From Wolfiporia cocos (taxonomy: Eukaryota > Basidiomycota > Agaricomycetes > Polyporales > Phaeolaceae), in NCBI GenBank assembly GCA_029448655.1, contig JACCLO010000015.1, positions 868,001 through 932,000 on the forward strand: DNA of 64,000 nucleotides, read 5' to 3'. The notes under the pieces are model-generated. The model did no database searches, was not told the DNA's origin, and saw nothing but the letters and a program-made list of their open reading frames with translations. A program made the translations under genes and the position numbers. Shown here one piece after another: positions 1 to 11,093 of the stretch; positions within the stretch are counted from its first letter, which is position 1, and every line of letters begins with the position of its first letter.

Positions 1-1949
1 TGCTGCTTGTAGTAACAAGTGGCTGTGATGAACTATCTGGCACAGCGCTTCGTATGATTCAGTGTCATAACACAATGGAATACAATATATACAGTACGTA
101 CTGAGGTTTTTCAGGAGTTTCTTCTCTGAGTGACTGGTGCGACCCTGGGCCTTGTCTGGAAGAGCTCAAATGACCATCTTATTCAGAAATACCACGCATA
201 TACTCACTGGAGGGCTTGTATTTTCCGTTTCAGTTCCTCATTCTCTCAGAATAACGCGATGTATGCAGTGTTTCCGAGGCGGATCAAATCAATATGATCC
301 GCCTCGGATATTGCTTGCTCCAAGCGCTAGTTGAGATGAATGGAGATCACATTTTTAGATAGCAAGATCTCTCACTTTAGAATCATCCTCCTGTATCTCC
401 ACTTGTGCTTGTATTGGTTGGGGCTCTGAGAGTGCATTACCATGAGTCGGAGCAACAAGTGGCACTAGAGTTTCGAGCATGTCGGTGCATGGAGTATCTT
501 GATTAATCGAAGAACCGAAAACAGAAGCCAGCCTGACTGCGCCTGTAGCGTCTTGGAGATTTTTTTGAGCTCTATCGTCAGTCCAAGAGCTATAGCGAGT
601 CTAAGGGAAACCAGGAAAATGAATAAAAATCCGAGAGAGAGGAGTTAATGCCATGACGTATTTGCATCACATGAGTGGCTTCCGAGTTTGTACATGTGCG
701 TCTGATGTTTTCTCTTCAAGTCACATTTACTGCACTGGATTACTTGTAGTATGTCTAATGAACCATTCAACCCTAGCCTTCCATATGCATAAATAATTCC
801 CTGACGAAATTCCAGCTCAACAAAAAGAAATGGTTCGTTGAAGACCCTATAATGGCCATACACGTGATGTCGTGAACCTTAAATGTTGCATTCAAACACC
901 GAAACCTTAAACCTTCGTCTCGGTGGCTGCTGTGGCTGACAGTCATTTGGGCATCCTCTGCCTGCTGTGAGCTATAGGTGCAGCCACACTGACTCATAAA
1001 TTATGCCTCTTATGTTACACAATATATAGGTCCCTGTATATGATATGAGCTACAATATAAGGTATAATGTGCGCTATATCGCAGCCAATGACTACAACAA
1101 CATGGGCAAGCCAGTGCTCAGAGCAACAACCCTTCCTATTTCACCTGTATCTCGAGATCGCCACATTTATACTTCATTGTGTTATATATCAGTGTTACTC
1201 ACATGAATTAGAACATCATATTGAGATAGCACCCGTCGATATTGCTTTTATGATTTTCTGTATTCATGGACATAAGCATGTACATTTCACATACCACTAC
1301 AATGCTATGATCATTACTGAGGAGTAAGAACAGATAAAATCCTGAAAATATTTATACACATACATGAGATGCTTAAGCTCAATCTTAGTGAGTGATATCT
1401 GTATTACTGTCCTCATTGGCTGTCTACAAGTATATCATTTTTAACGTAAGGAGAAATCGACTAAGACAAGCTACATGGGCTGTGAACTCATAAAAAGTAG
1501 TGTCAAGTCTTTTAAGCTTCCAATAAAACCTTTTAATGCAACTATAAGCCACAACACTGCTTTTATCTCCTTAGATGGAATCAGTTTAGTTGGTTAGAGC
1601 AAGAATGCAGACCATCTGTGAAAAATATATGTTTTGATTGCAAATGGCCTGTGAATAGCTCATTTAGTGGCCACATATACAATGATGTGATGTTAATATA
1701 TTGACTTAAAGCCAAGGTTGAGCCCCTAGGGCGAGTTAGCGGGCAGCCGGTAGCATGAATCGACATTTAGAGTAGAGTTGCCACAGTTCCACTTCCAGAT
1801 TTGGCTATGTCACATGATCACGAAAGCACCTTGAACCTTGAGTGTTTTCACCGAGGCATCGATATATTAACCGTCCACAATGTCTTCCACACTGCAGGAT
1901 GGTACTAGTCAGGCTAGTTTAATCTGAAATGATCTCAGCAATTTTTCAG
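1..1949. other. AT-rich stretch without a recognisable gene
   Basis: No open frame here has coding character, a recognisable domain or plausible splice-linked exons. The only structure I can point to is the short hairpin at 274-307. The region may be intergenic DNA or old repeat sequence. Confidence 0.5.
274..307. repeat. Perfect 13-bp inverted repeat, 8-nt loop
   Basis: Arms CCGAGGCGGATCA (274-286) and its exact reverse complement (295-307) flank an AT-rich loop. It stands out as a GC-rich hairpin in AT-rich DNA. It could be a transposon footprint or a terminator-like structure; its function is unknown. Confidence 0.7.
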
Positions 1950-2642
1950 CAAACGTGAAGCTTCTCCACGGAGCGCTATTTGACCTGCCTGTACCAAGCC
2001 AGCCAGTCCACTCAGTCTCTCTCACCCGTGGCGACTTGCATAAACTCTCAGATTGTCTCATTAATACTGCTCTTCTTTCTGTCAATCTGGCACTGGGGCT
2101 GCTTGATGATTTGCCTGCAGACACGGAGAAAAATGTGCTTCAGGTCCCTTACAGTGCAGCTGCTTGGAACCTGATCTCGGCACAAGCCATGCTGAAGAGG
2201 GTTAATGAAATCTATAACCCCAATTCTTCAGTTGAGATCTCTTCTAGTTTTTTCCTATTGTGAGTAGCTTCATTAGCATAGGTACATCTGAGGCATATTG
2301 CTCCTTAGCCATGACCTCCCTGATGGCTTGGAGAAGCCCAAGTCAGATGAACACCTACCAGGCACATCAGCCAATCTGCGTCGACCGCCGCCTACCAACT
2401 ATGATGACCCTTTGATGGCACCATCAGGATTCGACATCCCAAAGAAAGCCTCTTCCAAGTGGCTCGGGCACCAAGGACCGTTAAAGAAGACGAGCCAGTC
2501 CTTGAAGCACAGAGCACGTGGGCCTACCCCCTTGCCCTTGCAAGAGTCACTTGCATCGAGCTTTACAGATACCCAGGAGGCGCTGGAAATGCTGCTCTCT
2601 ATTGGCAAGGATAAGGCTGCAGCTGTTCGCAAATATGAATGA
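1950..2642 (+). CDS. Unrecognised two-exon gene (partial model)
   Basis: Two open stretches join through a good intron: exon 1950-2259, intron 2260-2308 (GTGAGT...TTAG, 49 nt), exon 2309-2642 ending in TGA. The first exon encodes a leucine-rich, probably helical segment (KLLHGALFDLPVPSQP, then LALGLLDDLPADTEKNV). The second is polar and proline-rich and ends in a helical tail (QEALEMLLSIGKDKAAAVRKYE minus its last residues). No ATG lies in frame upstream; a CAG acceptor at 1947-1949 suggests a missing 5' exon. I recognise no domain. It sits beside the CACTA-like unit at 3.2-8.7 kb and could be an accessory gene of it or a host gene relic. Confidence 0.4.
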
Positions 2643-2675
2643 GCTCTGGATTGTAAATCGTTGTACCTGTAGCAT

Positions 2676-2924
2676 TCTAGTATCCTCGTCATCGTCTTTG
2701 TTGTAACTATGCGGACTCTTCACTTTTGCCAATTGTGAAATACATCATTCACGTTGCCATTGACTGGCTCTATCTAGTATCCTCGTCCTTGTCTTTGTTG
2801 GAACTCAACTGAGAAATTCGTCATCCACTTCACCATCGACTGGCTCTATCTAGTATCCCTGTCCTCATCTTTGTTGTAACTATGCGGACTCTTTACTTTT
2901 GCCGACTGCAAAATTACAAATGTG
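2676..2924. repeat. Three-copy imperfect tandem repeat, unit about 75-97 bp
   Basis: Units start at 2676, 2773 and 2849 with TCTAGTATCC(T/C)(C/T)GTC and share CTTTGTTG. Units 1 and 3 also share AACTATGCGGACTCTT. The middle copy has a deletion. It lies directly downstream of the two-exon gene. Confidence 0.8.
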
Positions 2925-3192
2925 AGTTACACAGCTTTGAGTATGGATATAGTCCGTAGATACATGCTTTCCAATCCAGACGGAGGGATTTTGTTACAGA
3001 GGATCAACCACGTATCGGAATTCGAAGCTCAAAGAGGATAGATTTGATGGCAAATATTGCAATCCCATACCTAATCTAAGCCGATGGTAATTTCGGTATT
3101 GAGTTCACTGATTGAGTTTTGGTAATAGGGTTTGAACTCGTCAACGGTTCATACAGAGGGACACACTAGCTGCCTCCCTACTTCTGGCCACA

Positions 3193-4788
3193 ATGGCTAC
3201 TTCTACTCATATTGCTCGTATAAATGCTGCAATTGAAAAGATCGAGCAGATAGATACTCAGATGCAAAACACAGTGAATAAGCAGAGCTACAAGCAGGTT
3301 ATACAGATCCTACAGGCTGAAATCCAGGTACTGAGGGACGAAAATGTGGTTTTAAGAGAGAGGCTGGCCTTTGTTGAGGAAATACTGGGAGTGGTAGAAG
3401 GGCCTGAGGATGGAGTAGAAGGTGCAGGGAATGGAGAGGCAGAAGCCATGGATGAGGGCGAGAAGCAGATGCTGATAAGTCGTCAAGCGGCAAACAGCCT
3501 GGCTTTCAAGGTGTGTTGAAGTGTAGAGAAAAGTGATAGCATGCTGAATTCTATCGCAGAAACTTATTACTGAGGTCTATCAGAAGGTGTTAGGTGTCGA
3601 TGGACTTACGGCCAAGTCGCTACCCTTATATCCTCACCAAATATCCCGCGAGCATGATCTTTGGCCGAAGGATTCCGCTACAGGGAAACCTCTATTGCGG
3701 TTTCATTGGGACAAACCAGCCTCATTCCGAACGAACTCTCCGCCATATTGTGGAATATACACGCGCAAACGGGGCCGCAATATACCCGGTTGCTGCAACT
3801 GCACTCGAAAGAGTGCATGAAGTGGATTTAGCAGATCGCATAAAAGCTAAGTTCAATTATTTGGCGTACCAGTGGCGAGTCTACGTTTCAGGAAAGTCTG
3901 GAGAGGGCGTTGAAGAGGAGGATCAAAATAATGAGGATGAAGAGGAAGGGGAAGGCAGTGCTGAGCAGACTGGAAATGGAGAGCAGGAGCGGACACAGAA
4001 TGTTGACGAGAGTATTGAGGAGGAGGTTGTATCAGCATCGTCAAGAGCAAAGAGTCGTTCAAGGGCGGCTATAAATTCACGAGTGAAATCGGTATGTATA
4101 AGATGTCAGAGCCCTTCAAATTGCGGTAACTTACATATCAAATAGAAACTGGCTGCCAGGATTCGCAAACGGGCTTTATCAGAATATACAGACCCTAAGT
4201 ACAATTCCGCATTTATTTTGAATGCCATGTCGGAAGATGAGGACGACCCCGATACCGTTCCGGGGAGGACAGCAACACAGTGGGTCAGCCGTGCACCGGA
4301 CTATCGAAGCGATATTGTAAGTACATACCAGTTCATGATTTTTAACTACTAACCAAGCCTGCTGACAGGCTAAAGAGCTGTACAAGGCAATCGATGCCAT
4401 TTCCGACCCTGATCCAGACAAAGAGAAGGCCGCTACCATTCGTGTTCGTGGTACAGAAATCAAGAATGCGGTGCCGCCAGCAGCAAAGCGCTTGGATAAT
4501 CGAGTTCGTGCCTGGCAGGTCAAATCCAGTGTACTTGAAGCAAACCCGCATTGGTTGACAAAGGGAAGAGTGGCACGCAGCGGTAAGCTATGGGGCGATG
4601 CAGAGGACCCGGAGGAAAATGTGGCTCCAAAAAGGAAGCGACAGACCGGTTTAGTTGCAGCAGGACCCAGTGCTCTGAAGCGCCCCCGTGGTACTGTACC
4701 CGGCCTCACTGACGTCGAGAATTCTAAGACACGGCTAGAGGAGCTACTTGACGGAGAGGATGTCGCTAGTGTTCTGGATAGGGATTGA
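3193..4788 (+). pseudogene. Accessory protein gene of a tnp2/CACTA-like element, apparently frameshifted
   Basis: Four exons: 3193-3510, 3560-4091, 4147-4316 and 4369-4788 (TGA), all with GT-AG introns in phase 0. The product starts with a coiled coil (IEKIEQIDTQMQ, then ILQAEIQVLRDENVVLRERL). It continues with an acidic Glu-rich segment, then a basic segment (RIRKRALSEYTDPKYN, then SRAPDYRSDI and KELYKAIDAISDPDPD). The second half resembles hypothetical proteins I associate from memory with tnp2 transposases in Agaricomycetes. Its stop lies 20 bp from the stop of the convergent transposase, which supports a two-gene element. In exon 2 the homologous reading switches frame around 3715-3735 (from RFHWDKP to RHIVEYTRANG) with no splice sites between, so this copy looks broken or contains a sequencing indel. 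Confidence 0.6.
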
Positions 4789-4808
4789 CTGTATATTTTT
4801 TGAGCCAC

Positions 4809-7800
4809 TCATTCTTCACTACCTAGCTCTTGCAATGCTTCGTCTATCCATTCTTCGAGAGGCTCTGTACCAGTCTGGCGATTTTTCAGTCAAGTAAATG
4901 TGAGGCAGTGACGCAATAAACACCATACCCGATCGAAGGAGTGAACAACCCAGAGTGGTGTATCAAGCCCAACACGATGCGATTGAATAGGAATCAATGC
5001 TACTGGTGCCGCAATTTGCGAACTTGAAATGATTTCTGCATCTTGAAAACGATCACGATAGACCGTATAAGTCCCAAGATCAGTAGAGCTACGGAAATGT
5101 GTAAGACGTTTTTTTAAACAAATCACAGAGAAATGTAAACGCACTACATTGACCAAGGGAATGAGGGAATCAACTCATCTGATATCATGCGCTCAATCAC
5201 TGAGCATATCACAGGTTGTTTCCCAGCCATGTGGAGTTCAAAGTGATAAATGATCCTACAAGGGAGACGTATGCTGGAATTGTCAAAGTCGACACATGCG
5301 TAGCGGTCATTTTGTGTGTGGCGATCAAAGACTGAACCATAGCGGGCACCACCACAGTATATCACAGGGATGGGCTTCACTGAGCGATTACCAATTAATG
5401 GAACAGCACCTGGGGTGATTGTGAAGTCGTCAACAATTGAGATGTCTGGCCAGGTATTGTGGGCATGTATAAGGATTAGGCGATATAGGTGGGGATCTAA
5501 GTCGCGCATGTCGATAAAATCCTTTGGTCGCCGTTTGGGCAGTAAAATACGTCCGTCTGTTGAGGTTCATAAGTATAAATTCAATACATGCAAATAGTAT
5601 TACCTGTATGTGACGCAGAAAATTGTGCGCGCAAGGTACCACGATCTACACCTTTACTTGCAGTAATTTTGGTAAGCATCTCTCGCTCACGATGTGTGGC
5701 ATCATCCGGCAGTGACATAAACTTTTGAAATATATATTAGTATCATAAAAGAAGAAAAGAATGAATGGAGTCACCAGCTCATATAAACGTTGCTTTGCAA
5801 TCCAATTTCGCATAAGTGTAGTCTCCATCACTCCGGATGCATGTCCATTCAATTTGACTTTCTCTTGATCCCCGTTGAGTCGCTCCAAAGCAAAGGACCA
5901 CCAACCATAAGCCGGTCCGAATTTTTGAAACATAAGCTGGTAGTGCATTGAGAGATGCTCGTTCAATACCAGATGCACACCAAGTGAGAGGAGACCCTGG
6001 CAGTACAACTGTAGATATCGTTGTCCCCGTTTAACGTCGTCCATAGATATTGTTTTGCATGCTAGTATTCGCTCAGCGACTGAGAGGAAAGTGATATACC
6101 GATATATTTCGTCAAGATATCGTCGGAATGTGGGTTTTGATCTTGCATTTGCCGGAATAGATGGTTCTTTGTGCGGAATGCGATCTTGTGGATCGCACCA
6201 GCAGACCCAGAGAACAGTCGTCTGTATGTTGACCCATCTACGCCACTGATCAGCTTTCTGCAGTGAGTGATTTTCACCGAGCTTGAACACAACCCATAGA
6301 TCAGAAATCATATTACAAACATATGGGCGATTCCACAGGTTCCTTACATTATTAGGTAGGCGACCAATGGATGATGGCCAAGCAATAGCATTGACAGTAT
6401 TTTGAAGGGATCGCCAGCCAGCCGCATTCAGAAGGTATCCGTCATTTATGATGTTGGTGAACTCGCCCTTTGCTATCCCCACTGAAGGACATATAAATCA
6501 AACCCTATAGATAATAAAGAATTCCATTGACATACAGTAGAAGTTATGCATAAAGTCAACGGCAGTAGTCTTGATTGGCAAAAATCCTGGGAGCTCGTTA
6601 AGCACTGAGTAACGCATTCCAGTATTGTCTAAGATCTGCTTTCGATCTTTTTCGGTTGTAGCTGCCTTTGAGTGATACGCATGCTGGAGTTGTACCCAGT
6701 CATTTCTCAACCGGAAGTCTTTTTTTAAGAAAATGATTAACAGTCTCATAATTTTCATCAAGAGGGAGAAAATATACTCTGGATGTCGTAACCAGCTGGG
6801 GAATTTATTTCCTCGAGGGTGATGTAGCAAATTGCACATGGGTGCTGCTTATGTGAGTGGCCTGCCGAGCCTGTGACTTTTCGCGATGCCGGTAGGTCAC
6901 TGACATGTAATTCTATTCCTCCTTTGATGCGAGGGGGTATTGAGCGACCATAAGTACACATAATGATCCCTATACATGCGTCAGTGAATTGCGATAAATT
7001 CAAATAAAGTTGTCACCTTTCCGTAGGATATGTAACTCAGCCACCAGTGGTTGTAGAGTGTAGTTCATCTGCTCCAGGCTTGGCTCCTTCGGACCAGGGA
7101 TTACACTACTGAGATGTACATTCTGTTGCAGATATCGAACAGCGCGATGGAGATTGTTGACAGTAATGTATACTCCACCACTGGAGTGTGGTCGATTATT
7201 TGTGATGCCAAACCTATATTGATTTAGTCTCTATTCACCGTTAATAATAATAGATTTACCAGTCAACATTGATTGTAAAACTAAACCCAACGTCACAGTT
7301 GATGAGTGTATTTTGTCGCTCTGAGGGTAATATAAAATCTTCCAATGTACCATCCTCGTGAACAATGCGCTTTGCACTGAGATTCAGTGAACCGTATGTC
7401 GGAGAGTCATGAAAGTCATGCATTAGCTCATGATCCTCTAGAGTACGCCGGTTCCTGTATGTTTCTGGATCTACCAGGTTGTTCACAAAGTCTGGACGCT
7501 TCAGAAACCTCTGTAAGGCTTTGATCAAGGAGGCATAGGGTTGAACCTTTGCAGGATGGCGCTTTTCTAGTCCAGATGAGGTTCGCTTGATTTTCCAGAC
7601 AATCCCCTTGCAGCGGGGAGCAGTGCACCGAGGAGAAGTAAGCATATTGATGTCATCTTGTGTATACGGCTTGAAGCATACAGTGCATATAGGGATTTGT
7701 TCGAAGTAGTCATCGACTGACAGTCCCAAGCGACGTTTAGCAGTAAGCAGAGATGTAGCAGGCTTTGGCAAAGTGAGCGTAGAAAGACAGCCACATTCTT

Positions 7801-8681
7801 CGATGATAGCCAAGCAACTGCGAAGCGTTCGCTCTGATGCCCTGACAGTGATGTTGTCGAAGACATTGCCCAGAACACTCTCAAAATATGCTAGACGAAT
7901 AGCAGAGCTCTCAAGAAATGCATGAGGTACTAAACTAGCATCATCTGCCCCCGAGGATTCAGCTTCCTCGGTAACATCTTCATTGCTGTCGTCATTCTGC
8001 CCTTCACCCTGATTGTCGTCTTCGTTATGCTCTTCATCATCTTCGTCTTCGACTTCTTGACCCTCTGCATCATTAGAGTTCTGTTCCTGAGAAGCTGCCA
8101 AGGAAGGAAGTAGAAGATCGTTCTCGCAAAGTTCAAACTCGCCGCGCAAGGATTCATCTAATGCAACATTGTCATTTATATTTTAGTCATCTACGAATAT
8201 TTAAGAGTGGAAGAAGGCAGATGGTGCTCACCGGCAACAGGTGCTTCAGGAACAGACCCATCAGGATTGTCCACAGAGTCATCATTGATGTCGTCTTGTA
8301 TAGGGCTAGAGCCAGAACCAGATGCAGACGATGCAGACGAGTTTGAGAGATGCTGATTAGCGTAGCCATTGCGAGAATCATTAGACAGATTGTCCGGGAG
8401 CAATCTAGGGACGGTAGAGGAGCTATTGCAAACAGGTTCAGGTGTGGCAGAGCTTGTGGCGGAGCTTGTGGCAAGTGTGTGGACAGTAGCATTGCTTATG
8501 GATCGTGTTTTTGCTTCTTTCTTATGACGATAGGCGATCTGTTTCGTTTGAATCATGTACCCATCAATAGAGAGACTGCATCGCGGGCAGCGGCATATTT
8601 CAAGCTCCTGCTGCCAGGGCGGCTGTCATTTTTTTAGTGTAGCCACTTATCAAGATACACATATGCCGTGAACTCTACCAT
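4809..8681 (-). CDS. tnp2-type (CACTA/EnSpm-like) transposase, 11 exons
   Basis: Exons run down the minus strand: 8681-8661, 8622-8232, 8157-7260, 7213-7017, 6969-6778, 6718-6536, 6481-5775, 5721-5604, 5556 to about 5160, about 5098 to about 4930, and 4874-4809 (TGA). Introns are short (38-74 nt). Landmarks in order: an N-terminal CRCPRC Cys cluster, an acidic spacer, a zinc-binding CTVCFKPY...CTAPRC segment, GGVYITVNNLHRAVRY, VIPGPKEPSL, SAGHSHKQHPCAIC, GMRYSVLNELPGF with DFMHNFYLG, the AWPSSIGRLP block, then FGPAYGWWSFALERLNG with LNGHASGVMETTLMRNW, and a C-terminal HSFDR. These match basidiomycete transposases of the tnp2 superfamily, which cut and paste DNA. The first exon is a weaker call: the Cys cluster is open only after an in-frame stop unless the 38-nt intron is used. 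The exon 9/10 join needs a poor GTCAAT donor or hides a 1-nt lesion. Everything else splices in frame, so the gene is recent or still selected. Confidence 0.85.
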
Positions 8682-8689
8682 TTTCCACA

Positions 8690-9240
8690 GTATATATCAC
8701 TCTGGTTAAAGTAAAGCTACGTGTCTTGTTGGTTTGCCAAGTTGCCAATCTTCGGTGTGAGAGTGGAGTCGGAATGCTGGCTATATGCGCACTATTCGTG
8801 CGCGTGGCGACTTTGCGGATGCGCGTCGATCTTGCTCAGCATGTGACCGCGACTGGGCAGTCGAATAGGGACGCATAATATCATATATTGACAGCTCATG
8901 ATCACTAATTAAACGCGATCGGGCATGAGAGGCGTGCCCGTGCGTCCAGCGTAGAGTGCATGTGACCGTGTTAATGAGTGCCTTGAGCTATTACATTATT
9001 TATTGTCGTCTTGTTGTATAATTACATAATATACTACAGCAAGCAGGGTGACATAAGCACGAAACCTCGCAGAAATCTGTCAGAAACACGCAGATCCTGG
9101 GAAGATTCTGACGATTCCAGCATCTGTCTAGAATCTCGTCAGAATCCGCCCAGAATCAGTGGTTCTGAGCAGATTCTGAGGTGTCAGAAAACCGGCGGCT
9201 TCACGCAGTGTCGCTGAGCAGTCGCACTATCAGAAGGAAT
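8690..9240. other. Intergenic; cluster of AGATTCTGA-type short repeats
   Basis: No gene is seen. Between about 9060 and 9200 variants of AGATTCTGA/TCAGAATCT occur many times in both orientations (for example near 9110, 9130, 9165 and 9175). Such clusters are typical of subterminal transposase-binding arrays. A second cluster of the same motif lies at about 33040-33172. Confidence 0.5.
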
Positions 9241-9599
9241 GTCAGGCGATGAGGTTCGAGGAGCGCGAGTCCAAGCGCAAGGCCAAGCGCCGCATGAGGG
9301 TGACTGGAGGGCGGGACGAGATAGAGGCGGGACCGTCGAAGAAGACCCGCGTGGCTGATGAAGACGAGACTACCATGGAGGGCGCGTAAGGAGACCATCG
9401 TAGACGATGGTCGGAGGGCGTATGTGGCGCAGACGACTGGGACTTCCGGATCTGGGAGGTCGGCATCCGCTTTGGGCAGGTTTACTTGTGCCTGCCACGT
9501 TAGTTCTCTGACACGTACCTTAGTACGTGTCCCGACGTGTTCACTGCGCTCGCGTGCTATGGCATGCTAGCGCAAGTGGTAAATTTTCGTCTCTCTGTT

Positions 9600-9660
9600 C
9601 GTATATAAGGAGGAGCGAGAGGGCCTGTATTCTTCAGCGTTGCACGGAATACTAGCCGTC
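9600..9660 (+). promoter_or_regulatory. Candidate core promoter (TATA box)
   Basis: GTATATAAGGAGG at 9601 is followed about 30 nt later by a pyrimidine-containing start region, upstream of the DUF726 reading frame that begins at 9771. A short basic reading frame (KRKAKRRMRVTGG, about 9249-9387) lies just upstream and has no recognisable identity. Confidence 0.4.
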
Positions 9661-9770
9661 TTTGACCCTGTGTGTTCCCGTGTGACTTGACTCCTTCCTT
9701 TTGTGTCGTCACCAGTTGCCTTAGGCATCTGCGAACGTCACACTCTGACTGCCCTGATCAAGCGCAAGCG

Positions 9771-10854
9771 ATGAAGTATATCAAGGCCGAAATCATCAAG
9801 CGGACCGTGTTCGCCAGCCTCTTCGCCGCCCTCTCGCCTACTGCCTGGCTGCAGATCACGAAAGTAATAGGTTAGTCCCCTTCATGCAACGAGCCACCTC
9901 TTGTCAATCTCAGTCCCTGTCTCAGACAACTCCTGGATGACGGCCAAGTCCCTCGCGCGCAAAGCGGGCAGAGTGCTCGGCACGCTCCTCGCGCAGCGCG
10001 TCCTGGGCACGCGCTCCGTCACGCTCGTCGGCTACTCGCTCTGCGCGCTTGTGACCCATCCAAATCGAAGCCATCCCACTCGACTAATTACCCTTTACCT
10101 CACTTCACTTATGCTCACCATTCTGCTCTCTCTTACCCTACTCCATATGTCGTCACCTTTTTTTCTACCCACCACAGCCTACCCACCACGACCACTCTAC
10201 TACCGCCGCTCGCTTCACCATACCTTATTTACCACACTCCTCTGCCGTGAATTGGCTCTTCGTTACCTGCCGCACATGTACATAGTCTACTGACTGCGGG
10301 GTATAAATGGTTGCTCTCTCTCTCTCTGCACGCTCGTGATCTTCGAGGCGCTGCAGCATCTCGCGGCGCTGCTCCCCAGCACCACGCTGCACCTCGTGCA
10401 GGACGTCTACCTGTTCGGCGCGCCGGTTGCGAGCGATCCGCCCACATGGGCCGCCGCACGCCGCGTCGTCGCAGGCCGCCTGGTGAACGCATACGGCGCG
10501 GAGGGCTACATCCTCGCGGTGCTCTCGCGTCTGTCGAGCGCGATCTGGGGCGTTGCAGGCCTCAGTCCGGTCGAAGTTAAGGGCGTCGAGAACGTCGCGT
10601 GCGAGCAGGTTGACGGACACCTGAAGTGGCGGAGCATGGTCGGACAGTGCCTTGAGATTTGTGGCACGCCCGGCGTTGTGTACAGCGAAGTGCAGAAGCA
10701 GCGGGATCGAAGGCAGAAGAAGATCGAAAAGGAGATGGATCTGGGTGCGCAGGACATCATTGAGTGGCGGCGGCAGGACCTGATGGAACTTCACATAGAG
10801 CCGGCTAAAGACGCGATCGAGCTCTGTTCAGCATGTTTCAGAATGGTGGTCTGA
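9771..10854 (+). pseudogene. DUF726 / TMCO4-like alpha/beta-hydrolase fold protein, 5'-truncated and interrupted
   Basis: The frame from 9771 reads MKYIKAEIIKRTVFASLF. After a 55-nt intron (9871-9925) it continues with WMTAKSLARKAGRVLG and the nucleophile-elbow region VTLVGYSLCAL. After a 270-bp insertion it resumes with IFEALQHL, DVYLFGAPV, AARRVVAGRLVNAYG, then PVEVKGVENV and DGHLKWR, and a charged C-terminal tail ending at 10854. This is the conserved core of the DUF726 family, multi-pass membrane-associated proteins with a hydrolase-like fold. The expected GYSLGA elbow has Cys for Gly. The N-terminal transmembrane half is missing. Removing the insertion and one copy of its 15-bp duplication rejoins LVIFEALQ exactly in frame, so the insertion hit an open gene. 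The ORF opposite this gene is a shadow. Confidence 0.85.
10054..10323 (+). mobile_element. 270-bp retroposon with (CT)n tail and 15-bp target duplication
   Basis: The insert lies between CTCTGCGCGCTTGTG (10039-10053) and CTCTGCACGCTCGTG (10324-10338), a 15-bp duplication with two mismatches. Its 3' end is TATAAATGGTTG followed by (CT)n and then the duplication. A long, ragged duplication beside a simple-repeat tail is the signature of target-primed reverse transcription. The last 45 or so bases (GGCTCTT, CTGCCGCACAT, ATAAATGGTTG) match the end of the larger element at 55.2-57.1 kb; the body does not. Confidence 0.8.
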
Positions 10855-11093
10855 CATTGCTAATCTACTGGGATTGCAGAGGTTACAACAGTCTTGCAGT
10901 AGCGCGCCGGTCAGACACTAGTACTACCATGGCCTACCAGGTACATGCACATACAAGTGAGGACAATGGACAGGCATAGCACATAAATACAGGACGATGG
11001 ACTCAACGAGCATCTACAACATATCACTACAGGGATACCACACATTTCAAAACGACACTCTGTAATTCAGGCACCCGGGACAAATGCGACGCG

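Noticed and set aside
2676..2924. Possible CRISPR-like repeat array
   Set aside because: Three imperfect direct tandem copies with no spacers, in a eukaryotic genome.
8161..8637. Plus-strand ORFs of 61-95 codons
   Set aside because: Antisense to exon 2 of the transposase.
8780..8810. CACTATTCGTGCGCG as the end of the first CACTA-like element
   Set aside because: It faces away from the transposase and no inverted partner was found near 3.1 kb.
10225..10794. 189-codon minus ORF
   Set aside because: Antisense shadow of the DUF726 coding sequence, whose plus frame has clear family motifs.
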